Counted from the first letter of the stretch, positions 54,810 to 63,426 are shown. The stretch is DNA of 64,000 nucleotides from Chitinophaga jiangningensis (GCF_900142605.1 NZ_FRBL01000001.1:248001-312000), one strand, 5' to 3'. Numbers and translations are program-made. Notes: generated from the letters alone by a model not told the origin.

Positions 54810-56636
54810 TTACACTTCATTTTTTTCGAGGGAATTCCACCAGAATTTTTTAAGCAACACCAGCATCACCACCAGGATTGCTGCGGAGATGTACATAGGC
54901 ACCTGTTGTTGCAGTACCAGGTACATAGGCAGGGCCATGAGGCATAGCTGTGCTACTATACCGGTAACGACGTTGAACATATCCCGGCCAAAATTCCGGT
55001 TAGGCTGCAGGGCAGGATTTTCCTGCTGCATACGGCGGAGCACTGGTTTCCAGAAACCCCATGGGCGTACGTTATAATAAAACTGTTCCAGTACTTTGGG
55101 GTCGGCAGGCGGGGTAGCCAGCGTACCAATGATGCAACCAGCAAGGGATATGATCAGGATTACCGGGAAATAATACAAGTCCAGTCCGGTGAAGATATAA
55201 GGACATATCAGGGCAGCCGCAATACCGGACAGCATTCCCCAGAAGAAGCCGTAACCGTTGAACCGCCACCAATACCATTTCAGCACATTGGCAGCTACAT
55301 AGCCACCCCAGAGGCCCGACACCAGCCATTGCAGCACGCTGTTCACATCTTTTGCGAACACGCCGATGATGATACTGATGACTACTACCAATATACCGGA
55401 GAGGTAGTTAACGCTGCTGATTTTGCGATTGCTTGCCTTTGGATTGATGTATTTGAGATACACGTCATTTAAGATGTAGGCCTGCGCTGCGTTGAGCGTA
55501 CCGGCAAATGTTCCGATGAAGGATGCCAGCATACCGGCTACCAGCAATCCCATCACGCCTACCGGTGCAAAGCTGCTGATGGCGGCAGGTAATATCTTCT
55601 CAAAATCAATATGATCACCGGTTTTAAGATTCAGTTGTTTGTAGTAGATGAGTCCCAGCACCGCAAAACCAATGATCATCAGGTATCTCACCGGCATGAG
55701 CACAATAGATACAAAGCCACTCATTTTTGCAGCTTCCTGCGGACTACGCGTACTCAGAATTTTCTGCATATCGTAGTTAGGTGCAGGCCCGGCTAAACTC
55801 ACCAGCAATCCTTTGAACACCATCATCATAAAGAAGGCGCCGAACATCGTATAGCCGTCGCTGTTAATTTTTTCATTTACTTCCGGAATGATGCGGCCCC
55901 AATCCAGGTCCAGCTTCCAGCCGAAGAAGGGATTGAACCAACCTTCCGGTACGTTGAGAGTGTGCACTGCCAGCGCACGCATGGCAATGACAGCAATGAT
56001 AACGGCCGCGGCTGTACGGATTACGTATTGTACTGCATCTGCCCAAACAATACTGCTCATACCACCGAGAATACTGTAAAAGACTGCGAAGAGCGCAAAC
56101 GCAACGCCGTACAGATGCGGCACGTACTCCGGCTGAACCGTGAAAGGAACGTAAGGCGCAATGTTTTGCCAGGGAATGAATATCTCCATAAACTTACCCA
56201 AACCCACAAACCCGTAAGCCATAAAGCCCAGGCAGCTGATCAGTGCAAACACCACGGTAATGGTATGTGATAAAGCGGCATCGCGGCCATTGCCAAAACG
56301 GGTAATGATCCATTCAGCACCCGTGCTGACATTAGAGCGCCTTAGCCATGCACTCACAAACACCATCATAAACACCTGGTTGAAGATCGGCCATAGCCAG
56401 GGAATCCAGATGCTTTTCATGCCATATACGAAGGTGAGCGTTACCAGCCACATGGTACCTGATATATCAAACATATCGGCTGCGTTGGACAGGCCGAGCA
56501 TGTACCACGGGAGCGATTTGCCCCCCAGCATATACGCTGTTTTGTTTTGCTTCGCTTTCCTTCTTAACAGTAGTCCTATCAGAACAATAATTCCCAGGTA
56601 AACGCCGATGATTACCCAATCGATCAGTTGTAACAT
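54810..56636 (-). CDS. Sodium:solute symporter (SSS family), sugar type
   Basis: 608 residues, about fourteen membrane spans. Opening LIDWVIIGVYLGIIVLIGLLL and MLGGKSLPWYMLGLSNAADMFDISGTMW are typical of SSS carriers; SIVWADAVQYVIRTAA and GMLASFIGTFAGTLNAAQAYILNDVY hold sodium-site residues. Import of a sugar or disaccharide with Na+ across the inner membrane; the adjacent GH130 enzyme points to mannosyl oligosaccharides. In the operon order SusC, SusD, symporter, GH130. Confidence 0.9.
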   Translation of the reverse strand: MLQLIDWVIIGVYLGIIVLIGLLLRRKAKQNKTAYMLGGKSLPWYMLGLSNAADMFDISGTMWLVTLTFVYGMKSIWIPWLWPIFNQVFMMVFVSAWLRRSNVSTGAEWIITRFGNGRDAALSHTITVVFALISCLGFMAYGFVGLGKFMEIFIPWQNIAPYVPFTVQPEYVPHLYGVAFALFAVFYSILGGMSSIVWADAVQYVIRTAAAVIIAVIAMRALAVHTLNVPEGWFNPFFGWKLDLDWGRIIPEVNEKINSDGYTMFGAFFMMMVFKGLLVSLAGPAPNYDMQKILSTRSPQEAAKMSGFVSIVLMPVRYLMIIGFAVLGLIYYKQLNLKTGDHIDFEKILPAAISSFAPVGVMGLLVAGMLASFIGTFAGTLNAAQAYILNDVYLKYINPKASNRKISSVNYLSGILVVVISIIIGVFAKDVNSVLQWLVSGLWGGYVAANVLKWYWWRFNGYGFFWGMLSGIAAALICPYIFTGLDLYYFPVILIISLAGCIIGTLATPPADPKVLEQFYYNVRPWGFWKPVLRRMQQENPALQPNRNFGRDMFNVVTGIVAQLCLMALPMYLVLQQQVPMYISAAILVVMLVLLKKFWWNSLEKNEV

Positions 56637-56751
56637 TGTTTTGGTTTTTGATCTTCACAAGTTACGCGGCTTTGCTCGCAAAGCGGCGTAAGTTTGCATA
56701 AGATGCAAAGGATTTTGATTTGTATTTTTTGCCAACTAATACTTAGCTTGA

Positions 56752-56820
56752 GGCGCCTTCGGCGCCAGGAGAGCGAACTTTTTTTGCTCGCAAAGCAGCA
56801 TAAGCAGGTAAGCAGCTAAG
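56752..56820 (+). repeat. Repeated intergenic module, copy 1
   Basis: GGCGCC-ttc-GGCGCC hairpin, then AGGAGAGCGA, a T run, GCAAAGCAG and GGTAAGCAGCTAAG. A near-identical module in the same direction is at 62796, about 6 kb away across susD-susC-AraC. Both are followed by a paired hairpin element. Confidence 0.8.
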
Positions 56821-56835
56821 ACCTGTTTTTCGTTT

Positions 56836-56905
56836 GCTTGATTACCGGGACCTTCGGTCCCGGTAATCAAGCTTCTATCAATCGCCGCAGGCGATTGATA
56901 GAAGC
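56836..56905. repeat. W-W'-W paired hairpin element F
   Basis: Hairpin 1: perfect 17-bp arms 56836-56852 / 56856-56872, loop TTC. Hairpin 2: perfect 16-bp arms 56871-56886 / 56890-56905, loop GCA. The shared word is short (GC). It lies 8 bases past the susD stop. Confidence 0.88.
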
Positions 56906-56912
56906 CAGGTAA

Positions 56913-58439
56913 TTATTTATCCCACCAAACACGTGTCATATACTCATCCTTACCCTGGTTGGTAATGGATGACTGAATGCCTTTCGGGTTATTTACCTGC
57001 TCAGAGAGCATGTAGGTAAGCCTGCGGGGAATCTGCCCGTTGGTGATATTTCCCGGATAATTAACCGGTGTAAGGGCAGGGTAACCGGTACGGCGCCAGT
57101 TGGCGTGCGACTCCCAACCATTCAGGAAGGTAGCCACCCAGTATTGATTACCCAGCGCTTTCAGCTGATCGGCAGCCGTAGCAGGGAAAGGATTGGCGGT
57201 GAGATAGTCCTGAATCTGTGCAGCGCTGATGAGCCCATTATCCCCATACATTGCCTGCTGTTTCATGGAACTGGTAACAGCAGCTGCATACATAGCAGCA
57301 GCATCGCCGGTGGTCCAGCCCTTTACAATGAGTTCAGCCTGCATCAGCTGTACTTCCGCAGGAGTAAGCAGGAAGGTTGGCGCAGTGAGCTGCAGGATTG
57401 TTTTGGTATTCAGTGTGGAGAAATCTTTCAGCGGAACTGTTGGGTAAGCAGCTTTGAAACTGTTTGCATCCAGCCCGTTAGGCAAGCCTTTCTGACTGGC
57501 GAGTGTAGTATCTCCACTTACTGTACTTACAAATACGCGACGCCTTGGATCGCCTGTGTTGGTGAGGTAATCCAGGAAATATTTACTGATTTTAATTTTT
57601 TCGTTTGCCAGGTCATAACTGTTAAACGTATAGGTGATCGGGTTAGCCACCGCATTTCTTTCGGCGGAATGTTTGATGGCGCATACGTCTTCCGGCAGCG
57701 ACATCACGCCGCCTGCCAGTGCTTTACCTGCCCATTCCTTCGCTTTTGCTACATCCTGTTTTTCCATACGGAGTGCCAGTTTCAGCATCAGGGAGTAAGC
57801 GAGTTTTTTCCATTTGGAGAGATCGCCATTGTACACAACATCAGCGGTGCCAAGTGGATTTTTAGCAGCATCAAAAGCAGCAACAGCTTCACTAAGTTCC
57901 TTCAGCATGTCCGCATAAATTTCCGACTGCCTGTTGTAATCGGGTGCGAAGTTGCCGCTTACATAACCTTTACCGGCGTCGAAGTAGGGTACATCCCCAT
58001 AGGCATCTGTGAGGCGCTGAAACACCAGTACTTTCCATATCCTGGTAGCACTGAGGAGATTCACCTGTGCAGGATCATTCTTTACAAACTCCATCAGCTG
58101 TACCATGTTGTTAATCACCAGCCCATAGGAGTCTTCGAATAAATTACCGGCATTATCATTTTTCAGGTATTTATCCCCTTCGCCCCCATCAAGGGTTTCA
58201 GTAGATGCCAGTTGCTGCATGGCCATCATGTCGAAAGCCAGGTTAGTACGGCGGATAGTTCCCCTGCCGAGTGTAGCAGTGGCTACTTCTGCGTTACTGA
58301 GCATGGTAAGCGGTGGTACACTGGTAGGATTGTTCGGATTCTTGTTCAGATCTTCCAGGTCTTTGGTGCAGCTGGCAGCCAGCAACGTCAGGGAAGCGCC
58401 TATATATACGAGGTATTTTCTTTTCATAACATTTCTCAT
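56913..58439 (-). CDS. SusD/RagB-family glycan-binding lipoprotein
   Basis: 508 residues (a second Met at residue 5 may be the start). Signal peptide with lipobox LAASC, so it is surface-anchored. TPR-like helices: MVQLMEFVKNDPAQVNLLSATRIWKVLVFQRLTDAYGDVPYF, SLMLKLALRMEK, and ANWRRTGYPALTPVNYPGN near the end, of the SusD-like_2 type. It forms the lid of the SusC transporter and captures oligosaccharides. Its start is 9 bases after the susC stop. Confidence 0.93.
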   Translation of the reverse strand: MRNVMKRKYLVYIGASLTLLAASCTKDLEDLNKNPNNPTSVPPLTMLSNAEVATATLGRGTIRRTNLAFDMMAMQQLASTETLDGGEGDKYLKNDNAGNLFEDSYGLVINNMVQLMEFVKNDPAQVNLLSATRIWKVLVFQRLTDAYGDVPYFDAGKGYVSGNFAPDYNRQSEIYADMLKELSEAVAAFDAAKNPLGTADVVYNGDLSKWKKLAYSLMLKLALRMEKQDVAKAKEWAGKALAGGVMSLPEDVCAIKHSAERNAVANPITYTFNSYDLANEKIKISKYFLDYLTNTGDPRRRVFVSTVSGDTTLASQKGLPNGLDANSFKAAYPTVPLKDFSTLNTKTILQLTAPTFLLTPAEVQLMQAELIVKGWTTGDAAAMYAAAVTSSMKQQAMYGDNGLISAAQIQDYLTANPFPATAADQLKALGNQYWVATFLNGWESHANWRRTGYPALTPVNYPGNITNGQIPRRLTYMLSEQVNNPKGIQSSITNQGKDEYMTRVWWDK

Positions 58440-58448
58440 TAACAGTAA

Positions 58449-61400
58449 TTAGAATTTAACACCCAGGTTAAAGCCGAAGCTTCTTACCGCCGGCATTCCC
58501 AGCATTTCAAAGCCCTGTCCGCCACCGGTGGTATAACCGGATTCAGGATCTACTAGCGGCACATCCTGGTAAATGGTGAAGAGGTTTCTTGCTACGAACG
58601 AGAGGTTTACTGCCTGGAAGGCAGAACCTTTGATCCAGCGCTGTGGCAGGGAATAGCCCAGCACGATCTGGCGCAGTTTCACGAAAGAAGAACTGTACAC
58701 GAACTGTTCAGCGATGTTGTTGGCTACGAACTTGTAGTAATCTTCCGCTGCTACTTTCACGGTGTTAGGTTTACCGTCAGCCGTTACACCTTCACCAATG
58801 ATACCGCCTTCGCGGCCAGGGAGGGTTTCTTTGGCGAGGCCCTGGTACCAGGCGAGGTTGGTAGTACCGGAGAACATTTTACCACCGAATTTACCGTCGA
58901 TCAGGAAGTCGAGCGACCATTGCCTGTAAGTAAACGTATTATTAAAGCCCATTACTATTGGCTGGATACCGTTACCCAGGCGGGCAATTTTTCCGGGTAC
59001 GGGTAGGCCTTTATCATCGTACACAATGCGGCCCTGTGCATCGCGGGTGTAGGTAGAACCGTACAGTACACCGTAAGGCTGACCTACTTCTGCGTAAACG
59101 TAGGATGGTACGCCACCATCGCCCCAGAGGCCGGAGCGGTTTTGTGCGATTACCATGGATGACTGACCATTGATGAGTGCTTTCACTTCACTTTTGTTGT
59201 AGGCGAAGTTGTAGCTGGTTTGCCATTTGAAATCATTACTACGTACAGGCGTACCCGTTAATAACAATTCAATACCGGTGTTACCGATTTTAGCAGCGTT
59301 CATGTAGGTGCTGGTAAAACCGGAGCTGATGGAAATCGGTGAGTTCAGGATGGCGTCTGTTACCTGGCGGCTGTAAACGGCGAGGTCGATACCAGCGCGG
59401 CCGTTGAGGAAGCGGGCTTCCAGACCAGCTTCGTAGGTGGTAGTAAGCTGTGGATGCAGATTAGCGTTAGGTACAGTAGAGGTACCTATACCACCTAATG
59501 GAACACCATTGAGTGAGTTAGGTAGCGAATAAGTCAGGTTAAGCTGGTAAGCTGAGATATCCTGATCGCTACCGGTTTGTGCCCAGGAGCCTCTTACTTT
59601 GGCGAAGCTGATCCACTCAGGCATTTTCCAGGCATCGGAGATCACGAAGCTGGCGCCTACTGAAGGATAGAAGATATTGTTGTTGTTGGGGTCCAGTGTG
59701 GAGAACCAATCGTTTCTTCCGGTCAGTGTTAAGTAGAGGTAGTTACGGAATCCGAATTCAGCAGAGCCAAATACAGAGTTGATCTGGGATTCAGTGAGGT
59801 TATAGCCGCCGGATTTGTTAGTGGTATTACCAATGGAGTAAAAGCCGGGCACGATGAAAATATCACCACTGGAAGAGGTGTTGTTGCTGCTGCGTTTCAT
59901 GGTGTTACCACCAACGAAAGTGTTTACAGACCAGTTTTTGAAGGTATTGTTATAACCGGCCATCATCTGCGCATTGAACTCAGAGCGGTAAGCGTTGGAC
60001 ATGCCGATCTGGCCTTTAGGATAGAAGCCGATACCGTCGGACCAGAGGAACTGGCCTAAAGTGTTGGAGAAATCCGTACCAGTGAGTAAGCGTGCATAGA
60101 AGTGGCTGTCGAAGTCATATTTGATGTCCGCAGAACCTATAAAGCGATTGGTTTTATCCCAGTTAGGCGTTTCGTAAGCCATGAAGTAGGGGTTTGCCCA
60201 GTAGTTGTTGGTAGTCCAGAGGTTTTCTGCACGATTGGCTTTACGAGGGTTACTCCAGTCGCGTATATCATAGTTGGTAGGCATGAGGTAGGCGGCCACG
60301 GCGGCGTTCATGGTGTAATCGTTGAGCCATGGTCTGTTCTCCGCTTTTTCGCGGATATACTGTGCGTTGATGGTAGCGGTAAGGTTCTTACCTAATTTGG
60401 CGTTGGTATTGAGTGTGAAGTTATTTCTTCTGATGCCGGCGTTAGGCATGATATCGTGGTTGTTCATATCGCCGAAGGAGAAGCGGAAGTTCACGTTTTC
60501 GTTACCACCGAGGAGTGCTACCGTGTTAGTGAAAGTATTGCCACCGTCGTAGAAATTTTTCACGTTGTTTTTACGTGCGGAGTAAGGTCTTTCCACGCCG
60601 TCGCCCTGGATCACGTTGCTGCCATCCAGTTTGGCGCCCCAGCTGGAGCGACCTGCTGCGAGGGCTTCAGCGGCAGTGGTAGGTTTTTTACCACCTGTAC
60701 CGATACCATATTCGTACTGGTAATCTTTTGCGGTGTAGTCGATAGGATTTTCGATGCTGTAGGTACTGTTGAGTTCCACGCCGATGCCTTTGCGGGCGGT
60801 TCCTTTTTTGGTGGTGATAACGATCACACCGTTGGAGGCTCTGGCGCCATAGAGGGCGGCGGCGGTATTACCTTTGAGTACTTCCATGGATTCGATATCA
60901 TCCGGGTTGATGCTGCCGATACCGTCGCCCGCATCTTTACCACCATACATATTATCGATGCTGCCTTTGTTACCGGAAACCATGGGGATACCATCAATGA
61001 CGTATAACGGCTGGCTGGCGCCGAAGTCGCCACCACGCATCACTACGCGGCTGGAGCCGGAGGCACCCGTTACCGGTTTGGTTACGTTTACACCGGCTAC
61101 TTTACCTTGCAGGCCCCACATTACGTTTGCTTCACGGGCTTTGGTAAAGGATTCTCCTTTCACTTGTGTGATGGCGTAGCCTAATACTTTATTTTCTTTT
61201 TTGATACCCATTGCGGTTACTACTACGTCGCTGAGCTGGGTCAGCTGGTCCTGTAGTTTAACCTGTAGAGTGGTTTGGTTGCCAACCGGTACCTGGCGGG
61301 ATTCGTATCCCATCATAGAAAACACGAGCGTAGCTGTGGGGGCTGCGCTGATGTTGAATTTACCATCACCGTTGGTCAATACACCGGTGACGGTACCTTT

Positions 61401-61571
61401 AACGGTAACGGTTACACCGGGAAGCGGTTCGTTCTTCTCATTGGTCACTGTGCCGCTTAGCTGCACCTTTTGCGCCCAGGCGGCGCCGGAGAAGGAAATA
61501 AGGAGGACGAGCGTTAACGCTGCCAGCCGCCATTTCCTGAAAACTGAAGGGATAGTGTGCTGTAAATGCAT
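58449..61571 (-). CDS. SusC/RagA-family TonB-dependent outer-membrane transporter
   Basis: 1040 residues from ATG 61571, which opens a good signal peptide (RLAALTLVLLISFSGAAWAQ); a longer frame to 61721 passes through promoter sequence. A carboxypeptidase-regulatory-like domain (about 36-115, LSGTVTNEKNEPLPGVTVTVKG) is followed by the TonB box region SDVVVTAMG, the plug (LQGKVAGV, VMRGGDFGASQPLYVIDGIP, MEVLKGNTAAALYGARASNGVIVITTKKG) and a 22-strand barrel ending FGFNLGVKF. It imports oligosaccharides with the SusD lid, feeding the symporter and GH130 enzyme downstream. Confidence 0.95.
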   Translation of the reverse strand: MHLQHTIPSVFRKWRLAALTLVLLISFSGAAWAQKVQLSGTVTNEKNEPLPGVTVTVKGTVTGVLTNGDGKFNISAAPTATLVFSMMGYESRQVPVGNQTTLQVKLQDQLTQLSDVVVTAMGIKKENKVLGYAITQVKGESFTKAREANVMWGLQGKVAGVNVTKPVTGASGSSRVVMRGGDFGASQPLYVIDGIPMVSGNKGSIDNMYGGKDAGDGIGSINPDDIESMEVLKGNTAAALYGARASNGVIVITTKKGTARKGIGVELNSTYSIENPIDYTAKDYQYEYGIGTGGKKPTTAAEALAAGRSSWGAKLDGSNVIQGDGVERPYSARKNNVKNFYDGGNTFTNTVALLGGNENVNFRFSFGDMNNHDIMPNAGIRRNNFTLNTNAKLGKNLTATINAQYIREKAENRPWLNDYTMNAAVAAYLMPTNYDIRDWSNPRKANRAENLWTTNNYWANPYFMAYETPNWDKTNRFIGSADIKYDFDSHFYARLLTGTDFSNTLGQFLWSDGIGFYPKGQIGMSNAYRSEFNAQMMAGYNNTFKNWSVNTFVGGNTMKRSSNNTSSSGDIFIVPGFYSIGNTTNKSGGYNLTESQINSVFGSAEFGFRNYLYLTLTGRNDWFSTLDPNNNNIFYPSVGASFVISDAWKMPEWISFAKVRGSWAQTGSDQDISAYQLNLTYSLPNSLNGVPLGGIGTSTVPNANLHPQLTTTYEAGLEARFLNGRAGIDLAVYSRQVTDAILNSPISISSGFTSTYMNAAKIGNTGIELLLTGTPVRSNDFKWQTSYNFAYNKSEVKALINGQSSMVIAQNRSGLWGDGGVPSYVYAEVGQPYGVLYGSTYTRDAQGRIVYDDKGLPVPGKIARLGNGIQPIVMGFNNTFTYRQWSLDFLIDGKFGGKMFSGTTNLAWYQGLAKETLPGREGGIIGEGVTADGKPNTVKVAAEDYYKFVANNIAEQFVYSSSFVKLRQIVLGYSLPQRWIKGSAFQAVNLSFVARNLFTIYQDVPLVDPESGYTTGGGQGFEMLGMPAVRSFGFNLGVKF

Positions 61572-61700
61572 AGAGCGATGTTTAATGGAATTGATAATTT
61601 TTTGTTGGTGTTGATCTGATTTTGTGTTGAATAATATTGCTCCTGCAGCTTGCATTCCGGTTGGCTTCATAACGTTGGATACTGCATCAGAACATAAAAC

Positions 61701-61740
61701 CAAAAGTATCCTATAATACAACTCAACACCGATACTTTTT
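61701..61740 (-). promoter_or_regulatory. susC promoter with overlapping dyad
   Basis: On the minus strand TACTTTTG (61708-61701) matches the -7 box. It overlaps an inverted repeat AAAAGTATC (61702-61710) / GATACTTTT (61731-61739). The word CTATAATAC (61711-61719) recurs at 61861. It may be an AraC-type operator. Confidence 0.5.
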
Positions 61741-61782
61741 TATCCCATCTTTTACAAAACAAACAATTAACTGCAGCACCAA

Positions 61783-61793
61783 CATCTCCCTAA
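61783..61793 (-). repeat. Dispersed intergenic word, copy 6
   Basis: CATCTCCCTAA in the susC / AraC divergent gap. Confidence 0.6.
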
Positions 61794-61884
61794 TAATATT
61801 AAAATAGCCTGTAATCAATAATAGTAAGGCCTGTAAGATCATGATAAATATTACTTAACACTATAATACTTTTAACACCAATTA

Positions 61885-61910
61885 ATACTATATTTATACC
61901 ATTATAGTAT
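61885..61910. promoter_or_regulatory. Dyad upstream of the AraC gene
   Basis: ATACTATA (61885-61892), 10 bases, TATAGTAT (61903-61910), ending 7 bases before the ATG. A likely autoregulatory site in the A/T-rich divergent gap 61572-61917, which otherwise holds no gene. Confidence 0.45.
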
Positions 61911-61917
61911 ACATTTT

Positions 61918-62793
61918 ATGCGCAAGACCCAGGCATATAAAGAAATTACTCCTTTAACGGAGCATGATTGTTTCATGATTTTTATTCGTGAAAAATCGAC
62001 ATTCAATTTCCCGCTGCATTATCATGAGGAGTATGAATTAAACTTTATCATTAATGCAGCTGGTGCCAAGAGAATTGTGGGGGATCATGTGGAGGAGATC
62101 GACGATATGGAGCTGGTATTGGTGGGCCCGAGTGTAGAGCATGTATGGATGGACCATCACTGTAAGTCCAAAAAAATCACGGAGGTAACGGTACAGTTTC
62201 ATGCGCAGCTACTGGATGCGAAATTTTTGAGAAGGAATCAGCTAAGCTTCATTCGTTCTTTGTTTGAAAATGCCAGCAAGGGTATTTCTTTTTCCAGGGA
62301 GACGATACAGTCGCTTAAACCACGGTTGCTCGCATTGCCTTACAAGACCGGTTTTGATTCGGTGCTGGAACTGTTATCGATCCTGCACGACCTAAGTATT
62401 TCCCGTAACATGCGGGTATTGAGCAGTGCACCCGCCGAATCGCTGAATAATTATAACAGTCGCCGCATTGAAAAAGCGTTTGAATATATGCAGCAGCATT
62501 TCGACAAGGACATTGGTTTGCACGAACTGGCCAAGCATGTAAATATGACGCCGGTGTCGCTGAGTCGCTTTATTAAAAAGCGTACGGGCAAAACCTTTAT
62601 TGATAGTTTAAATGAGATCCGGATTGGGCATGCTTCGCGGATGCTGATAGACACTACGCATTCGGTTTCTGAAATCTGTTATCAGTGTGGGTTTATGAAT
62701 CTCTCTAATTTCAACAGGATATTCAAGAAGAAAAAGGGGAATACGCCGTCGGAATTCCGTAAGAATTTTGCGGGTACGCGGACGTTTATATGA
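61918..62793 (+). CDS. AraC-family regulator of the glycan locus
   Basis: 291 residues. The N-terminal cupin-like sensor (about 25-150) has HYHEEYELNFIINAAGAKRIVGD and a second sugar-cupin strand (HVWMDHH). The C-terminal AraC domain (about 185-285) has ELAKHVNMTPVSLSRFIKKRTG and ICYQCGFMNLSNFNRIFKKKKGNTPSEFR. It is divergent from susC across a 346-base gap with repeated A/T-rich dyads, so it probably activates or represses the SusC-SusD-symporter-GH130 operon in response to a sugar. Confidence 0.9.
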   Translation: MRKTQAYKEITPLTEHDCFMIFIREKSTFNFPLHYHEEYELNFIINAAGAKRIVGDHVEEIDDMELVLVGPSVEHVWMDHHCKSKKITEVTVQFHAQLLDAKFLRRNQLSFIRSLFENASKGISFSRETIQSLKPRLLALPYKTGFDSVLELLSILHDLSISRNMRVLSSAPAESLNNYNSRRIEKAFEYMQQHFDKDIGLHELAKHVNMTPVSLSRFIKKRTGKTFIDSLNEIRIGHASRMLIDTTHSVSEICYQCGFMNLSNFNRIFKKKKGNTPSEFRKNFAGTRTFI

Positions 62794-62795
62794 TT

Positions 62796-62857
62796 TGCGC
62801 CTTCGGCGCCAGGAGAGCGATCTTTTTTGCACGCAGCAAAGCAGGTAAGCAGCTAAG
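62796..62857 (+). repeat. Repeated intergenic module, copy 2
   Basis: GCGCC-ttc-GGCGC core, AGGAGAGCGA, a T run and GCAGCAAAGCAGGTAAGCAGCTAAG. Near-identical to the module at 56752. It starts 3 bases after the AraC stop. Confidence 0.8.
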
Positions 62858-62886
62858 GATTATGTTTTGTTGGTAATATTGATAAT

Positions 62887-62960
62887 AATCATTTACTCGC
62901 CCGCCTTCAGCGGGCGAGTAAATGATTGAGGAGAGACCGAAGGTCTCTCCTCAATCATTT
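62887..62960. repeat. W-W'-W paired hairpin element G (longest shared word)
   Basis: Hairpin 1: perfect 18-bp arms 62887-62904 / 62910-62927, loop CTTCA. Hairpin 2: perfect 19-bp arms 62920-62938 / 62942-62960, loop GAA. The 8-base word AAATGATT (62920-62927) belongs to both; AATCATTT stands at both ends. Confidence 0.93.
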
Positions 62961-62980
62961 AAAAACTTATTGGAACAAAA

Positions 62981-63036
62981 TGCAGGCCTTAGCTGCTTAG
63001 CTGCTTAGCTGCTTACCTGCTTTGCTGCTTTGCGAG
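62981..63036 (-). repeat. Inverted module copy with tandem octamer
   Basis: The reverse complement of the GCAAAGCAG-GGTAAGCAGCTAAG module, with TTAGCTGC three times in a row (62989-63012) followed by TTACCTGC and TTTGCTGC. With copy 2 it brackets element G as large inverted arms. Confidence 0.8.
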
Positions 63037-63096
63037 AAAAAAATACGCTGCAGATACCGGGACCGAAGGTCCCTCCGAAGCAGGTATAAAAAGCGA

Positions 63097-63119
63097 AAGG
63101 GCGAAAGAATTCGCCCCTT
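63097..63119 (-). terminator. Possible terminator hairpin
   Basis: GGGCGAA-agaa-TTCGCCC with flanking AA / TT; on the minus strand a T-rich stretch follows. About 310 bases past the cmk stop, so its role for cmk is uncertain. Confidence 0.4.
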
Positions 63120-63426
63120 CTTCCTATTAACCGAATACACCTACTGAAAATATGGAACTGATGTGCATCAAGGCACATCATTCCACATTAAGTTTGTTTC
63201 ATCAAACGGTAATGGATACGCTACAGTGAGATGAATATATAATGCGATACAAGTCAATAAATTAATTAAACTACACAACGACCAAAAACGCGCAGTGCTT
63301 TTCAGGATGGATAAGGTTTGGGGGTAGGAAATTCTTCAGGATCAGGAAAATTATCGGGATAACTACTTCTATTGGAAGTAATACCCGCAAATGTATAAAA
63401 GAGTTTTAATAATATAAAATAATATT

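Larger units (their letters stand above)
62794..63426. other. Repeat-rich intergenic gap
   Basis: A 633-base gap. Left to right: repeated module copy 2, element G, an inverted module copy with tandem octamers, hairpins at 63058-63074 and 63097-63119, a GATGTGC / GCACATC dyad at 63161-63180, and A/T-rich sequence. A 42-codon open frame (63302-63430, minus) lacks a normal start codon. Confidence 0.6.

Noticed and set aside
57105..58142. Plus-strand open frame (345 codons) over susD
   Set aside because: Shadow of the SusD gene; the residues show no recognisable domain.
37379..63036. CRISPR-like repeats
   Set aside because: The hairpin elements are single, unrelated in sequence and not spaced; there is no array and no cas gene.
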